A DNA stretch of 64,000 bases from positions 87,928-151,927 of the forward strand of contig JAKSRI010000003.1 in NCBI GenBank assembly GCA_024403695.1. The letters are read 5' to 3'. Positions 17,832-26,673 of the stretch are shown in pieces; position 1 is the stretch's first letter, and each line of letters starts with the position of its first letter. A program made the translations under genes and the position numbers. This stretch comes from Saccharofermentans sp. (lineage in GTDB: Bacteria; Bacillota; Clostridia; Saccharofermentanales; Saccharofermentanaceae). Under the pieces are notes generated by a model. That model was not told where the DNA came from. It saw only the letters and a program-made list of their open reading frames with translations, and made no database searches.

Positions 17832-20039
17832 CTAATAACCTCGTTCGTTAACCATTGTATTTACGCGATTCTCAACAATAGCAATCACGTCATCTAGACT
17901 TTTTTGTCCAGAATAATATGCCTGTATTTCCTCATTGATAAATGTCATTAAGTATACATCTGTTGCAGCTGGTGTTGTTGCACTTAACAAATAAGACTCA
18001 TATACAGGAATAATGCTATAGTCATAAACAGAAATACCATTAGTTAACATACTCTTATTAGCATTATCAACTTTGCCTTCAGCAGTATCGCGCCAAGCAA
18101 GGAAATTTATAGGATTAAGGGTATTTTTACATTGTACATCGTACGATAGCATATATTTTATAAAGGTCCACGAGGCTTCATAAGATGCTGTACATGTTGT
18201 TATTGCGACGGAGTTATATATGTGTGCAACAGGGCCACTTTCATTTATAGAAGGCATTCCATAAAGAGAGTAATTATCGTAAACTTCTCTTCCAATCATT
18301 TCACTCTGAAAGTTTGAAAATTCCATGTATTCAGCTACAGGGTGATATTCTTCCCCTAAGTCAGAAAAGGCCTCTGGTAAAGTGCTGGAGAATTCCGCAA
18401 TTGCTCTGAACTCATCATTATTTAGATGCAGTAATCCATCTGAATCATGAAACTCGTAGTAATTGTTATTCATAGCAGTATATAGGTAGGACGATGAGGT
18501 ACTCTGCTGTTGGAGTGGATCAAAACCATCCCACATTTCACTTACATGATTCTCATATTCATCAAAAGAAAAACCATTTCCTGTTGTATTCACATATTTG
18601 TTATCGACATATATACCTTCGACATTAGCTGACAAAGGAATCTGATAAAGAGCATCGTCTATAGTAAAGGCTTCAAAAATATTATTAAAATACTCTTCTC
18701 GATTTAAACCATTACTACCATCAATAAGAGGTACAGTATTTATAAGAAATTCATCGTAATTAAGCAACGGATATGAGCCATAATCTATTAGGATATCCGG
18801 TCCATAACCATTAATAATGTCTTGCTTAAGTAAATCTAGCGCCTGTAATCGCCCATCATAATAATTGTCATTAAATGAACTAACATTATTAGGTGAATAG
18901 CTCATATCTATCTTTATAAAATATTCTTCATTGCTGTTATTATAGTCACGAACTGCCTGCGAACACATTGGATTCAGTCCATCCATTGAAGCCACCGTCA
19001 ATATTTGTTTTCCAATATGTGGGTTAACTGATGCCTTGCTAATCTCAATTAATACTACATCTCTTAACTCATCTATCGAGGTTGCATGGGTTTTTCTAAG
19101 TATAAATTTTTCTCCATCACCATATACGAAATCATTTCCAACAACATCAAAGCAACTTGCATCACAATTATTTAAATCCAATAAGTCTTCTTCTTTTAAT
19201 GAATTTAAATTGAATCTAGTTATTATCAAAGTGTCAGAATCCGCAATATAGGCACAACCATCGTCCAAGATATTTGAATTTCTATATTTTTCTAATATCT
19301 CTTCATTTATATTAAGTTTCTCTTCTGTTCCCGTCTCAGAATTAATCCTGACTGCTCCATTATAGGTAAAACATACTATATTGTTATTCTCATCCAAGGA
19401 CCATGAATTTATCTGCTCATTAGTAGCAAAATTTTTTATCCATGTTCCTTCAGATGTCATCACAATGAAACCATATTCAGTCATATAATCCGTATAGAAT
19501 GAGTATTCTACAAAGAATTTATCATCCTTTGTCATGACCTTTTCCACTTTACCATCATGCACATTAGTTCTAATTGAACTTATATCTATATCTATTGGGT
19601 TAACAAACTCTCCCTTTTCTAAATCAACTTCGTAAATGGTATTTGTTGTATTATCACCAATATCAACCCTGTAGATAACATATAATTTTTCATTATATAA
19701 AAAACAATTTTCAACAAAACTGTTTTGATCTAGTGTTATATCAGTATGTTCCATACTGTCGCCTTCATAGACTTCAATAGTTCGAACCTCATTCTCAGAA
19801 CATAACACTTTATACTTTGAACAACATCCTACAAATGATTTTCCACCCTGATTTTCGTGATTCCAATACTCTGTAACCACAGATGAATACCAAGGAGTAC
19901 CTTCCTCAACGCAAATTGCATCTTTGGGATTTAAGTATGGATTAATGTCAGATGTATTATCAGTGCCTGATATAGATGTACACCCAACAGAATAAAAAAC
20001 GATACAGAATATAATAATCAGCGAAAGGCACTTCTTCAT
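17832..20039 (-). CDS. Large extracellular solute-binding lipoprotein
   Basis: A 735-residue lipoprotein. The signal peptide MKKCLSLIIIFCIVFYSVGC ends in a lipobox with Cys20. Residues 40-340 consist of short repeated beta-rich blocks (for example IYEVDLEKGEF and CFTYNGAVRINSETG) that look like a beta-propeller or similar sensor. From about residue 350 the protein resembles family 1 ABC solute-binding proteins: ILTVASMDGLNPMCSQAVRD, GPDILIDYGSYPLLN, YQIPLSANVEGIYVDNKYV and ASYEASWTFIKYML. There is no permease or ATPase gene next to it; the nearest candidate ATPase is the MsmK-type protein 7 kb away. Start has GGGAG 8 bases before the ATG. Double length compared with ordinary binding proteins (about 420 residues). 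Confidence 0.78.
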   Translation of the reverse strand: MKKCLSLIIIFCIVFYSVGCTSISGTDNTSDINPYLNPKDAICVEEGTPWYSSVVTEYWNHENQGGKSFVGCCSKYKVLCSENEVRTIEVYEGDSMEHTDITLDQNSFVENCFLYNEKLYVIYRVDIGDNTTNTIYEVDLEKGEFVNPIDIDISSIRTNVHDGKVEKVMTKDDKFFVEYSFYTDYMTEYGFIVMTSEGTWIKNFATNEQINSWSLDENNNIVCFTYNGAVRINSETGTEEKLNINEEILEKYRNSNILDDGCAYIADSDTLIITRFNLNSLKEEDLLDLNNCDASCFDVVGNDFVYGDGEKFILRKTHATSIDELRDVVLIEISKASVNPHIGKQILTVASMDGLNPMCSQAVRDYNNSNEEYFIKIDMSYSPNNVSSFNDNYYDGRLQALDLLKQDIINGYGPDILIDYGSYPLLNYDEFLINTVPLIDGSNGLNREEYFNNIFEAFTIDDALYQIPLSANVEGIYVDNKYVNTTGNGFSFDEYENHVSEMWDGFDPLQQQSTSSSYLYTAMNNNYYEFHDSDGLLHLNNDEFRAIAEFSSTLPEAFSDLGEEYHPVAEYMEFSNFQSEMIGREVYDNYSLYGMPSINESGPVAHIYNSVAITTCTASYEASWTFIKYMLSYDVQCKNTLNPINFLAWRDTAEGKVDNANKSMLTNGISVYDYSIIPVYESYLLSATTPAATDVYLMTFINEEIQAYYSGQKSLDDVIAIVENRVNTMVNERGY

Positions 20040-20084
20040 TTATTTATATCTCCCAACAGATTGATGCCTGACTATATTATACAT

Positions 20085-20116
20085 AAAAAAAGACCTGATT
20101 CTTATGAATCAGGCCT
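20085..20116 (-). terminator. Terminator after tRNA-Gly
   Basis: An 8-bp perfect stem CCTGATTC/GAATCAGG with a four-base loop, extended by weaker pairs, followed on the minus strand by a run of six T. It lies 7 bases after the tRNA 3' end. Confidence 0.85.
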
Positions 20117-20122
20117 TATTAG

Positions 20123-20197
20123 TGGAGCGGGATACGAGACTTGAACTCGCGACTTTCACCTTGGCAAGGTGACACTCTACCACTGAGTTAATCCCGC
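20123..20197 (-). tRNA. tRNA-Gly (anticodon GCC)
   Basis: On the minus strand the acceptor arm GCGGGAT pairs with ATCCCGC, the D arm has ACTCAGTGGTAGAGT, the anticodon stem-loop is CACCTTGCCAAGGTG with anticodon GCC, and the T arm has GCGAG-TTCAAGT-CTCGT. CCA is encoded (20123-20125). It has its own consensus promoter and terminator. Confidence 0.97.
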
Positions 20198-20218
20198 GTT
20201 TCTTCAAACGACTTACTT

Positions 20219-20247
20219 ATTATAAGAGCCGTTCAAGAAATTGTCAA
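20219..20247 (-). promoter_or_regulatory. Consensus sigma-A promoter of tRNA-Gly
   Basis: On the minus strand TTGACA (20242-20247), a 17-base spacer and TATAAT (20219-20224): both hexamers match the consensus exactly. The -10 lies 22 bases before the mature tRNA 5' end. Confidence 0.85.
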
Positions 20248-20256
20248 CATCTATTT

Positions 20257-21174
20257 TCAGATTTCTTCTAATAATTTTTCAAGATCTTCTGGACTAAAAT
20301 GATACTTGCTATTACAGAAGTGACATTCTGTAGTAATACCCTCTTTATCCTGAGCAAGACCCTTTACTTCTGTGCGCCCAAGAGCTGCGATTCCTCTACT
20401 CATTCTCTCCTTGGAACAGTTGCACTTATAAGCAACCGGATATCCAGACATAAATGTAATCTCTGGATCACCAATAAACATATCGAGCATCTTAGCTGGA
20501 GAGAGGCCTTCCTCCATAAGGAATGTTACCTCAGGGAATCCACCGTTAACACGCTTCTCGATATATTCGATATCTTCCTCTGTATGGCCAGGCATAAGCT
20601 GAACCATGAATCCACCAGCGTGCTCTACATGACCATCCTTAAGTAGAACGCCCAATGCTACTACAGAAGGTGTTTGCTCGGATGCTGCAAGATAATATGT
20701 GAAGTCCTCCGCAATCTCACCAGATACGAGCTCTACAGTGCCAACAAATGGATCTCTAAGTCCAATATCACGAATAACTGTAAGACTTCCCTTTCCTACA
20801 GCCTCAGATACGTTTATTTTGCCTGGATAGTAATAAGTAGTAGGAACATCATTCTCTACAGGATATGCGCGCACATTACCGTGACTGTCGCACACACAGG
20901 TCATACCATGAATTGGTCCGTCACACTTGATTGTTGTTGTCTGAGTATCATCCTCATTTTTCATATTCTCAGCAATAAGAAGAGAACCCGTAATAAAACG
21001 TCCCAAAGCTGCAGTTGCTGCCGCTGTTGTGTTGTGTATTTCGAACATTCTCTGCACTGCCTTAGTGGAGCGAATAGCTGTAGCCTTTACGTGGCCCTTA
21101 AGTGCGATTGCCTTTACAATGTGATCCTCTTTGTCGTCAAGAGGCATGCCTGGTGCGTAATATAAATCTTCCAT
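20257..21174 (-). CDS. hslO: Redox-regulated chaperone Hsp33
   Basis: A 305-residue Hsp33, a holdase chaperone switched on by disulfide formation and zinc release under oxidative stress. The four zinc cysteines are C251, C253 (CNC) and C284, C287 (CHFC), the standard CxC and CxxC spacing. The N-terminal domain includes TAAATAALGRFITGSLLIAENMK-type core sequence and DGPIHGMTCVCDSHGNVRAY, both typical. It follows a methyltransferase gene by two bases and ends the division-gene operon. Confidence 0.96.
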   Translation of the reverse strand: MEDLYYAPGMPLDDKEDHIVKAIALKGHVKATAIRSTKAVQRMFEIHNTTAAATAALGRFITGSLLIAENMKNEDDTQTTTIKCDGPIHGMTCVCDSHGNVRAYPVENDVPTTYYYPGKINVSEAVGKGSLTVIRDIGLRDPFVGTVELVSGEIAEDFTYYLAASEQTPSVVALGVLLKDGHVEHAGGFMVQLMPGHTEEDIEYIEKRVNGGFPEVTFLMEEGLSPAKMLDMFIGDPEITFMSGYPVAYKCNCSKERMSRGIAALGRTEVKGLAQDKEGITTECHFCNSKYHFSPEDLEKLLEEI

Positions 21175-21176
21175 AA

Positions 21177-21944
21177 TTACTTCTTTCTAAATACAAAAAA
21201 CATTCTCTCGTCGTCTGGAGTTGGTGCCTCATAACTAAGCTCACCGAGGACCGCCACCATTTCCATGCCATACTTCTCGCCAAGGTGGGAGAAAAGCACC
21301 TGAGGGTAGTATCTCTCAACTATTTCGCCATCGACACGACCATAAGTCTCACCGCCGTCCTCGGAGTAAAACAAAGTCATAGCCGAAGTACTTAGTCCCT
21401 GCTCAGCATCATAATCGTTATCCCAAAGGAGAGTAAAATCTTCATAATCCTGGTAAAAAACGTTACTGCCAAGGGTCTGCTCGAAATGCTTCCGGGTGCC
21501 TGCGTCAAAAATAAACACGCCACCTGGTGCCATATAGTTTGCAAATGACTTAAATATCTTGGCTATATCGTCGGCCTCAAGTATATGATTCACTGTATCA
21601 AGTGTTGAGATAAAAACATCTGCTGCACCAAAAAGCTCATAGTCTGTAATATCCTGATTCAGCCACAGAGCCTTGCTAGAACGCTCTCTAGCGGCGTCAA
21701 GCATACAATCACTTCTATCTATACCGATAGTCTCGTAGCCGTACTTCTCGGCCAATTCTGCAGTGATGATTCCACTACCACAGCCTAGGTCTACAAGAAT
21801 CTTAGTGTGATTCTCGCCCTCGCCTTCTGACTTACAGTATTTCTTAGCAAGCGCATCTATATACTCTGCCCAGGCCTCAGGGTCCATACCCTCCTGAAGA
21901 CAGTCATAGTAATCTGCCAGGATGTTATAAAAATCTTCTTCCAT
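21177..21944 (-). CDS. Class I SAM-dependent methyltransferase
   Basis: A 255-residue methyltransferase. Motif I is ILVDLGCGSGIITAELA (GCGSG at 54-58), followed by the acidic ribose contact IGIDRSD, then ADVFISTLDTVNHI and GGVFIFDAGT. The N-terminus FYNILADYYDCLQEGMD matches a common Firmicutes group in this superfamily whose target is not known. It overlaps the M23 gene by one base and is two bases from hslO, so it belongs to the ftsEX operon. No substrate-specific motif is visible. Confidence 0.85.
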   Translation of the reverse strand: MEEDFYNILADYYDCLQEGMDPEAWAEYIDALAKKYCKSEGEGENHTKILVDLGCGSGIITAELAEKYGYETIGIDRSDCMLDAARERSSKALWLNQDITDYELFGAADVFISTLDTVNHILEADDIAKIFKSFANYMAPGGVFIFDAGTRKHFEQTLGSNVFYQDYEDFTLLWDNDYDAEQGLSTSAMTLFYSEDGGETYGRVDGEIVERYYPQVLFSHLGEKYGMEMVAVLGELSYEAPTPDDERMFFVFRKK

Positions 21945-23311
21945 TACTTAAGATATCCTAATGGGTCTGTGTTAGAACCCCAAATTCTTACTTCGAAGTG
22001 AAGGTGTGCAGCTGTTGAAGTACCTGTACTACCAACTACACCGATTGCCTGACCAGCAGATACAGTCTGACCTGTTGATACAGAGATACTTCTAGCATGC
22101 GCATATAAAGTAGATACACCATTACCATGATCGATGATGCAGTAGTTACCATATCCGCTTCCACCTGTATCCTGACCTGGAACAGGAGTCTCTACATAAA
22201 TTACTGTACCGCCTGCTGCAGCCATAATTGTATCGCCATACCAGGCACCAATATCAATACCAGAATGGAACTTTGTTGTTCCGTAAACTGGATGTGTTCT
22301 ATATCCATAATAAGATGTAATTGTATGATTCCATGTTGGCCAGCTCAAAGAACCATTAGAGGATGCTGGTGGAGCTGTTGTAGGAACTGGTGTAGCTGTT
22401 GGCTTTGCAGTAGTAGGAGCTGGATCTGAACCGCCATTAGATGGCTGAGGTGTTGTAGCCTCAGGTGTCTTTGTTGTAGTTGTTGGAGGCACCTGTGTAC
22501 GCTGTCTCTGAAGATCCTCAATCTGCTTATCAAGTGACTGAGAGTAACGCTCGAGATCATCTTCTCTCTGCTCCCAGTAAGCGATATCAGTTGAAATATC
22601 TTCCAATGCAGCTTCTGTAACGCCGATTCGCGACTCAAGCTCTTCTAACTGAGCAAGCTTCTCTTCAGCGATATGCTCCATATCTTCAGCTTCTCTTAGT
22701 GCAAGATTTGCCTGTAATTCAGCATCATCTCTAGCTGTCTTTAGCTCCTGAATTGCCTGATTATCAGACTCTGTAATAAGAGAAATCATCTCAAGGTTAG
22801 TAAAGAAACCTGCGATGCTATCTGACTCGAGAAGAATCTCGAGATATGACTTGTCCTGATACTCGAACATAATAGATACACGCTGCTTGAAACGCTCCTG
22901 AGTATCTGCCAATGTATCCTGGGCAGTAACATATGTATCAAGAGCTACTGTCTTAGCATCAAGTGCAGCAGCATACTGAGCTGAAATAATCTCATACTGC
23001 TCTCTCTGAGCCTCTGACAAACCATTAAGCTCAGCAAGCTCACCTGAAAGATTATCTTTCTCAGACAAAAGCGCATTTACTTTCTCATGAGCAGCCTGTG
23101 CATCTCTGTTAGCCTGATCACGCTCATTACGACGCTGCTGAATATCCTCTTCGTTATCTCGATTAATTGGCTCTAACAAATAGTTGTAATCAACAGTAGC
23201 GACTGTCTTACGGCTTAACATAACACCTGTCGCTCCTATAGCAAGCACGATTAAAAGCAGTGCAAACGCTGCTCTTGTTAATGCTTTGTTGTCTACTTCT
23301 GATTTCTTCAT
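21944..23311 (-). CDS. EnvC/NlpD-like M23 murein hydrolase with coiled coil
   Basis: A 455-residue secreted or membrane-anchored protein: a membrane helix near residues 12-31, a long coiled coil (about 48-272, rich in Glu, Gln, Arg), a Pro/Thr linker (QVPPTTTTKTPEATTPQPS and similar), and a C-terminal M23 LytM domain. The zinc site is HSGIDIG (His, Asp) and HLHFEV (HxH), and HGNGVSTLYAH is also present, so the enzyme should be active as a peptidoglycan endopeptidase. It lies 4 bases after ftsX. FtsEX controls such hydrolases (EnvC in E. coli, PcsB or CwlO in Firmicutes), which fits this arrangement. Confidence 0.93.
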   Translation of the reverse strand: MKKSEVDNKALTRAAFALLLIVLAIGATGVMLSRKTVATVDYNYLLEPINRDNEEDIQQRRNERDQANRDAQAAHEKVNALLSEKDNLSGELAELNGLSEAQREQYEIISAQYAAALDAKTVALDTYVTAQDTLADTQERFKQRVSIMFEYQDKSYLEILLESDSIAGFFTNLEMISLITESDNQAIQELKTARDDAELQANLALREAEDMEHIAEEKLAQLEELESRIGVTEAALEDISTDIAYWEQREDDLERYSQSLDKQIEDLQRQRTQVPPTTTTKTPEATTPQPSNGGSDPAPTTAKPTATPVPTTAPPASSNGSLSWPTWNHTITSYYGYRTHPVYGTTKFHSGIDIGAWYGDTIMAAAGGTVIYVETPVPGQDTGGSGYGNYCIIDHGNGVSTLYAHARSISVSTGQTVSAGQAIGVVGSTGTSTAAHLHFEVRIWGSNTDPLGYLK

Positions 23312-23315
23312 ACCC

Positions 23316-24212
23316 TTAAACCTTTACATACTTTCTTACGGATATTCCACTACCGATAGCACCAATAAGTACGCCAATAAGTGCTGAAATGAGGAGTACC
23401 CACCACATAATGTTCTTGGCAGGAAGAAGCGCATAGAAACTGGACAAATCTACACCTGCCATAACTTTATAAAAGAGTGCTCTATAGCTTATAACTGTAA
23501 TTATCCAGGCAAGCACAGCACTGATCAAACCTACAACACCGCCCTCAACAATATAAGGCATTCGAATATAGGAATTAGTAGCACCTACGAACTTCATAAT
23601 CTCAATTTCAGAAGCTCGAGAGTAAACTGAAATTCTAACCATGTTAGAAATAATAAACAACGCGATAATAAACAATACGATAAAGGACAATACCGTAGCT
23701 ACATTTACAGCTCTTCTCGCCTTTACAAGGAATGTCATTACACTATTCTCTGTTGATACCTTAGCAACACCTGGTAATGTCTCAAGCTTCATTACAACTT
23801 CGTCAGCAAGTGCTGGGTCAGAAATCTGAATTGAGAAAGTATAAGGAATTACTTCGTTATAGTCGATGTCATCAAGCACAGAACCACTATTACCGAGGTT
23901 TGCCTTAAATGTACTAAAGTTCTGCTCAGGAGAAATCAAATAGTGCTCAATTATTCTGGTGTCCTCAGAAATAATCTGCTCTGTCTGGGCACGCTCATCC
24001 TCAGAAGCATTTATCTTCATGTACACTTCAATAGGTGGCTGCTGTCCAAGCTTTCTCATGATACTTCTAGCATTTGCTGAGAAAATAAAGAATGTACTCA
24101 TGATAATAAGCATGAGAAGAATTGTTGTAATTGAAGCAATAGTAACAAGAGGATGTCTGACGATGCCTCTGAATCCCTCTTTTACAGAATTGAAAAAGGT
24201 TCTTACACTCAT
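23316..24212 (-). CDS. ftsX: Cell-division ABC protein FtsX
   Basis: A 298-residue FtsX: cytosolic N-terminus, membrane helix at about 22-48, a large extracellular loop (residues 50-165, the part that contacts the murein hydrolase), then three helices separated by short loops. The FtsX signature is seen as ASEIEIMKFVGATNSYIRMPY near residues 206-226. Start overlaps the ftsE stop by 4 bases. With FtsE it transmits ATP hydrolysis to the outside hydrolase encoded next in the operon. Confidence 0.96.
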   Translation of the reverse strand: MSVRTFFNSVKEGFRGIVRHPLVTIASITTILLMLIIMSTFFIFSANARSIMRKLGQQPPIEVYMKINASEDERAQTEQIISEDTRIIEHYLISPEQNFSTFKANLGNSGSVLDDIDYNEVIPYTFSIQISDPALADEVVMKLETLPGVAKVSTENSVMTFLVKARRAVNVATVLSFIVLFIIALFIISNMVRISVYSRASEIEIMKFVGATNSYIRMPYIVEGGVVGLISAVLAWIITVISYRALFYKVMAGVDLSSFYALLPAKNIMWWVLLISALIGVLIGAIGSGISVRKYVKV

Positions 24213-25393
24213 TCGTCGTCCTCCTGGATATCGAGGTCAATATCGCTCTCTTCAAGACTGATTTCCTCAATCCAATTATCCTCTGTGATTTCTTCAGACT
24301 TCTCTTCGGCCACTACATCAGCTGCAGCAGTCTCCTCCTGAGACTCCTGCTCATCACGAGTCTCCTCTTCAGTAATCTCTGAAGTAGTTTCCTCAGTAAC
24401 GTCTTCAGCTGTCTCGTCCTCTTCAGGCTCATCTGTTAATTCGATAATTGAGTCAATAGACTCCTCTTCTAGAATCTCTTCAACAGATGTCTCCTCCACT
24501 GGTGCTGGTGTAGCTGAAACTACTGGAGCAGGTGCTACAGGACTATCACCAAAGAAGAAATCTGAGAGTGGAGTCTCCTTAGCAGCGTACTCCTCATCGT
24601 CAAAGGAATCTGCATAATCGCTATCATGACTAAAGTTAGGATCATCGCCAAATGCGAATCCAACATCACTAGTATTCTCAATAGGCTTAGGTGCTTCAGT
24701 AACTTCTTCGTTGTACATACTATCGCGCTTATCTCTTACAATAAGACCGTCCTCAATCTGGATTACTCTCTTCTTCATACGGTCTACAAGATTACTATCG
24801 TGTGTGCATACAACTACAGTTGTTCCGCCGCGATTAATCTCCTGCAAGATAGCCATAATATTCTCAGAAGTCTCTGGATCAAGGTTACCTGTAGGCTCGT
24901 CTGCAACCATAAGCTTAGGGTTATTTACCATAGCTCTGGCAATAGCAATTCTCTGCTGCTCACCACCGGATAACTCCTTTGGATAAGCATCAGCCTTATC
25001 TTTAAGTCCTACGAGGTTAAGCATGAACTGAACAATCTGGTTAAGATTCTTCTTAGGGATACCTACAATCTCACCAGCAAAAGCAATATTCTCAGATACA
25101 GTCTTACTTTCAATAAGTCTGAAATCCTGGTAAACCATGCCAATATGACGACGCAATACAGGAACAAGTGCACGTGGCATGTCCGAAATGCAGAAGTCAT
25201 CAATATAAACTTCACCTTCATCAGGAGTCTCTTCACAAGTGATACACTTCATCAAAGTAGACTTTCCTGAACCTGACTTACCAATAATAAAGACAAACTC
25301 GCCGTCTTCAATATCAAAGCTAATACCATTAAGGGCATCTACGCTTCCTGATTTTGCCTGGTAAGTCTTATGTACGTCTGCGAAACTAATCAT
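24209..25393 (-). CDS. ftsE: Cell-division ATPase FtsE with long acidic C-terminal extension
   Basis: A 394-residue protein, against about 228 for a normal FtsE. Residues 1-220 are a complete ABC ATPase: Walker A GKSGSGKST (38-46), YQDFRLI, signature LSGGEQQR, Walker B LMVADEPTGNLD and the His switch CTHD. From about residue 225 the rest is a low-complexity, very acidic tail (repeated EE, EET, EEES, DDE) with Pro/Val/Ala patches and no visible domain, ending in DIQEDDE. The tail is in frame and co-translational with ftsX. It overlaps both the PucR-type regulator and ftsX by 4 bases. Confidence 0.94.
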   Translation of the reverse strand: MISFADVHKTYQAKSGSVDALNGISFDIEDGEFVFIIGKSGSGKSTLMKCITCEETPDEGEVYIDDFCISDMPRALVPVLRRHIGMVYQDFRLIESKTVSENIAFAGEIVGIPKKNLNQIVQFMLNLVGLKDKADAYPKELSGGEQQRIAIARAMVNNPKLMVADEPTGNLDPETSENIMAILQEINRGGTTVVVCTHDSNLVDRMKKRVIQIEDGLIVRDKRDSMYNEEVTEAPKPIENTSDVGFAFGDDPNFSHDSDYADSFDDEEYAAKETPLSDFFFGDSPVAPAPVVSATPAPVEETSVEEILEEESIDSIIELTDEPEEDETAEDVTEETTSEITEEETRDEQESQEETAAADVVAEEKSEEITEDNWIEEISLEESDIDLDIQEDDE

Positions 25394-26496
25394 CTAATCA
25401 TGTTATCCTTACTTGTCTCAAGATACTTGAGATAAATACGAACCATAGATGCCATCTTAAAGAGAACTGCATCATCAAAGGATCTTAAATCCAATCCTGT
25501 GTTCTTCTTTACCTTATCAAGTCTATACACAAGAGTATTTCTGTGTACGTAAAGCTCACGAGATGTCTCAGAACCATTGAGGTTATTAGCAAAGAAGCTA
25601 TCAATTGTTGTGAGTGTATCCTCGTCAAGTGTCTTATAAGCTTCATTAGGGAATACTTCATCAATAAACATCTGACAAAGTGTTGCTGGAAGCTGATAGA
25701 TAAGACGACCAAGACCGAGCTTGTCGTATCTACTAATATAAATATTCTTCTCAAAAATCTTACCAACTCTTAAAGCAAGCATTGCATCTCTATATGACTT
25801 TGCAATATGCTGGAACATATTAACAAAGGAACCAACACCGATAAATGCTGTGTGTCCCTCGTTATTAAGGCAGTCAAGAATAGACTGAGCGCTTGTCTCG
25901 ATAAATGTATTACGATCATTCTCAGATTTGATTGCTTCCTCAGCATTAAGAACAACGATAGAAGTTGTCTCATCCATAGCAAGAACTGTTACCTGATCTG
26001 CATCTGTATAAAAGTTCTGAAGAATCTCAAGTGTCTCTGCGCCATCTTCCTTAGCTGTTCTAATTACCATTACAAGACGAGCTTCACTACAGTTAATTTT
26101 AAACTCTCTTGCCTTTATTGGAATCTCACCCTGAAGCTCATTCTCAAGAAGTACATTCTTTGTAAAGAGTTCCTTCTCTGCATCTGTTCCTCTCTCCTTA
26201 ACTGCAGCCTTAATCCACTCTGCCATAAGCTCGAGATAGATTCTTGCCTGAGAGTCTACATCATCAATAGAAATAATATATTTGAACTGCTCACCAATAG
26301 CGATTTTAAGATATGTCTTTTCAGATGTGCTGGAGAAAATATCGTCAGACATCATAACTGCACGTGCAGTAGAATCCTTTGTTCCCTCAAGGTCAGAATT
26401 AGTGGATGCGATTATCAATCCAGTTGTATCCATAACTCCAACGTTCTGCTTAAGTATTGCCTTAGCCTGACGCATACACTTCTTAATTTCTTCCAT
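25390..26496 (-). CDS. PucR/CdaR-type transcriptional regulator
   Basis: A 368-residue protein. The N-terminus resembles the sugar-diacid recognition domain (VGVMDTTGLIIASTNSDLEG), a central GGDEF-like/CdaR region follows, and the C-terminus holds the HTH_30 helix-turn-helix of the PucR family (ETSRELYVHRNTLVYRLDKV, residues about 312-331). Such proteins usually bind a small-molecule ligand and activate catabolic genes. Here it is the first gene of the ftsE-ftsX-hydrolase operon with a 4-base overlap, so it may act on this operon or simply ride with it. The ligand is unknown. Confidence 0.82.
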   Translation of the reverse strand: MEEIKKCMRQAKAILKQNVGVMDTTGLIIASTNSDLEGTKDSTARAVMMSDDIFSSTSEKTYLKIAIGEQFKYIISIDDVDSQARIYLELMAEWIKAAVKERGTDAEKELFTKNVLLENELQGEIPIKAREFKINCSEARLVMVIRTAKEDGAETLEILQNFYTDADQVTVLAMDETTSIVVLNAEEAIKSENDRNTFIETSAQSILDCLNNEGHTAFIGVGSFVNMFQHIAKSYRDAMLALRVGKIFEKNIYISRYDKLGLGRLIYQLPATLCQMFIDEVFPNEAYKTLDEDTLTTIDSFFANNLNGSETSRELYVHRNTLVYRLDKVKKNTGLDLRSFDDAVLFKMASMVRIYLKYLETSKDNMIR

Positions 26497-26615
26497 ATGG
26501 CACCCACTTTCTAGTAAACGTAAATATACACATAAATTCTATCTTTTTATAACTTTTTAAACAAGGCATTGCTCAGGCAATCTAGAAAATTGAAATATAT
26601 CTGCAATAAAAGGCA

Positions 26616-26648
26616 TAAAAAAACCGGCCATGAAATTCACGACCGGTT
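26616..26648 (-). terminator. Terminator after the MsmK/UgpC-type ATPase gene
   Basis: A 13-bp imperfect inverted repeat from AACCGG to CCGGTT with G-T pairs in the middle, followed on the minus strand by seven T. It lies 26 bases past the stop codon. Confidence 0.85.
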
Positions 26649-26673
26649 GAATAATACTTTGTTAAACAATCAA

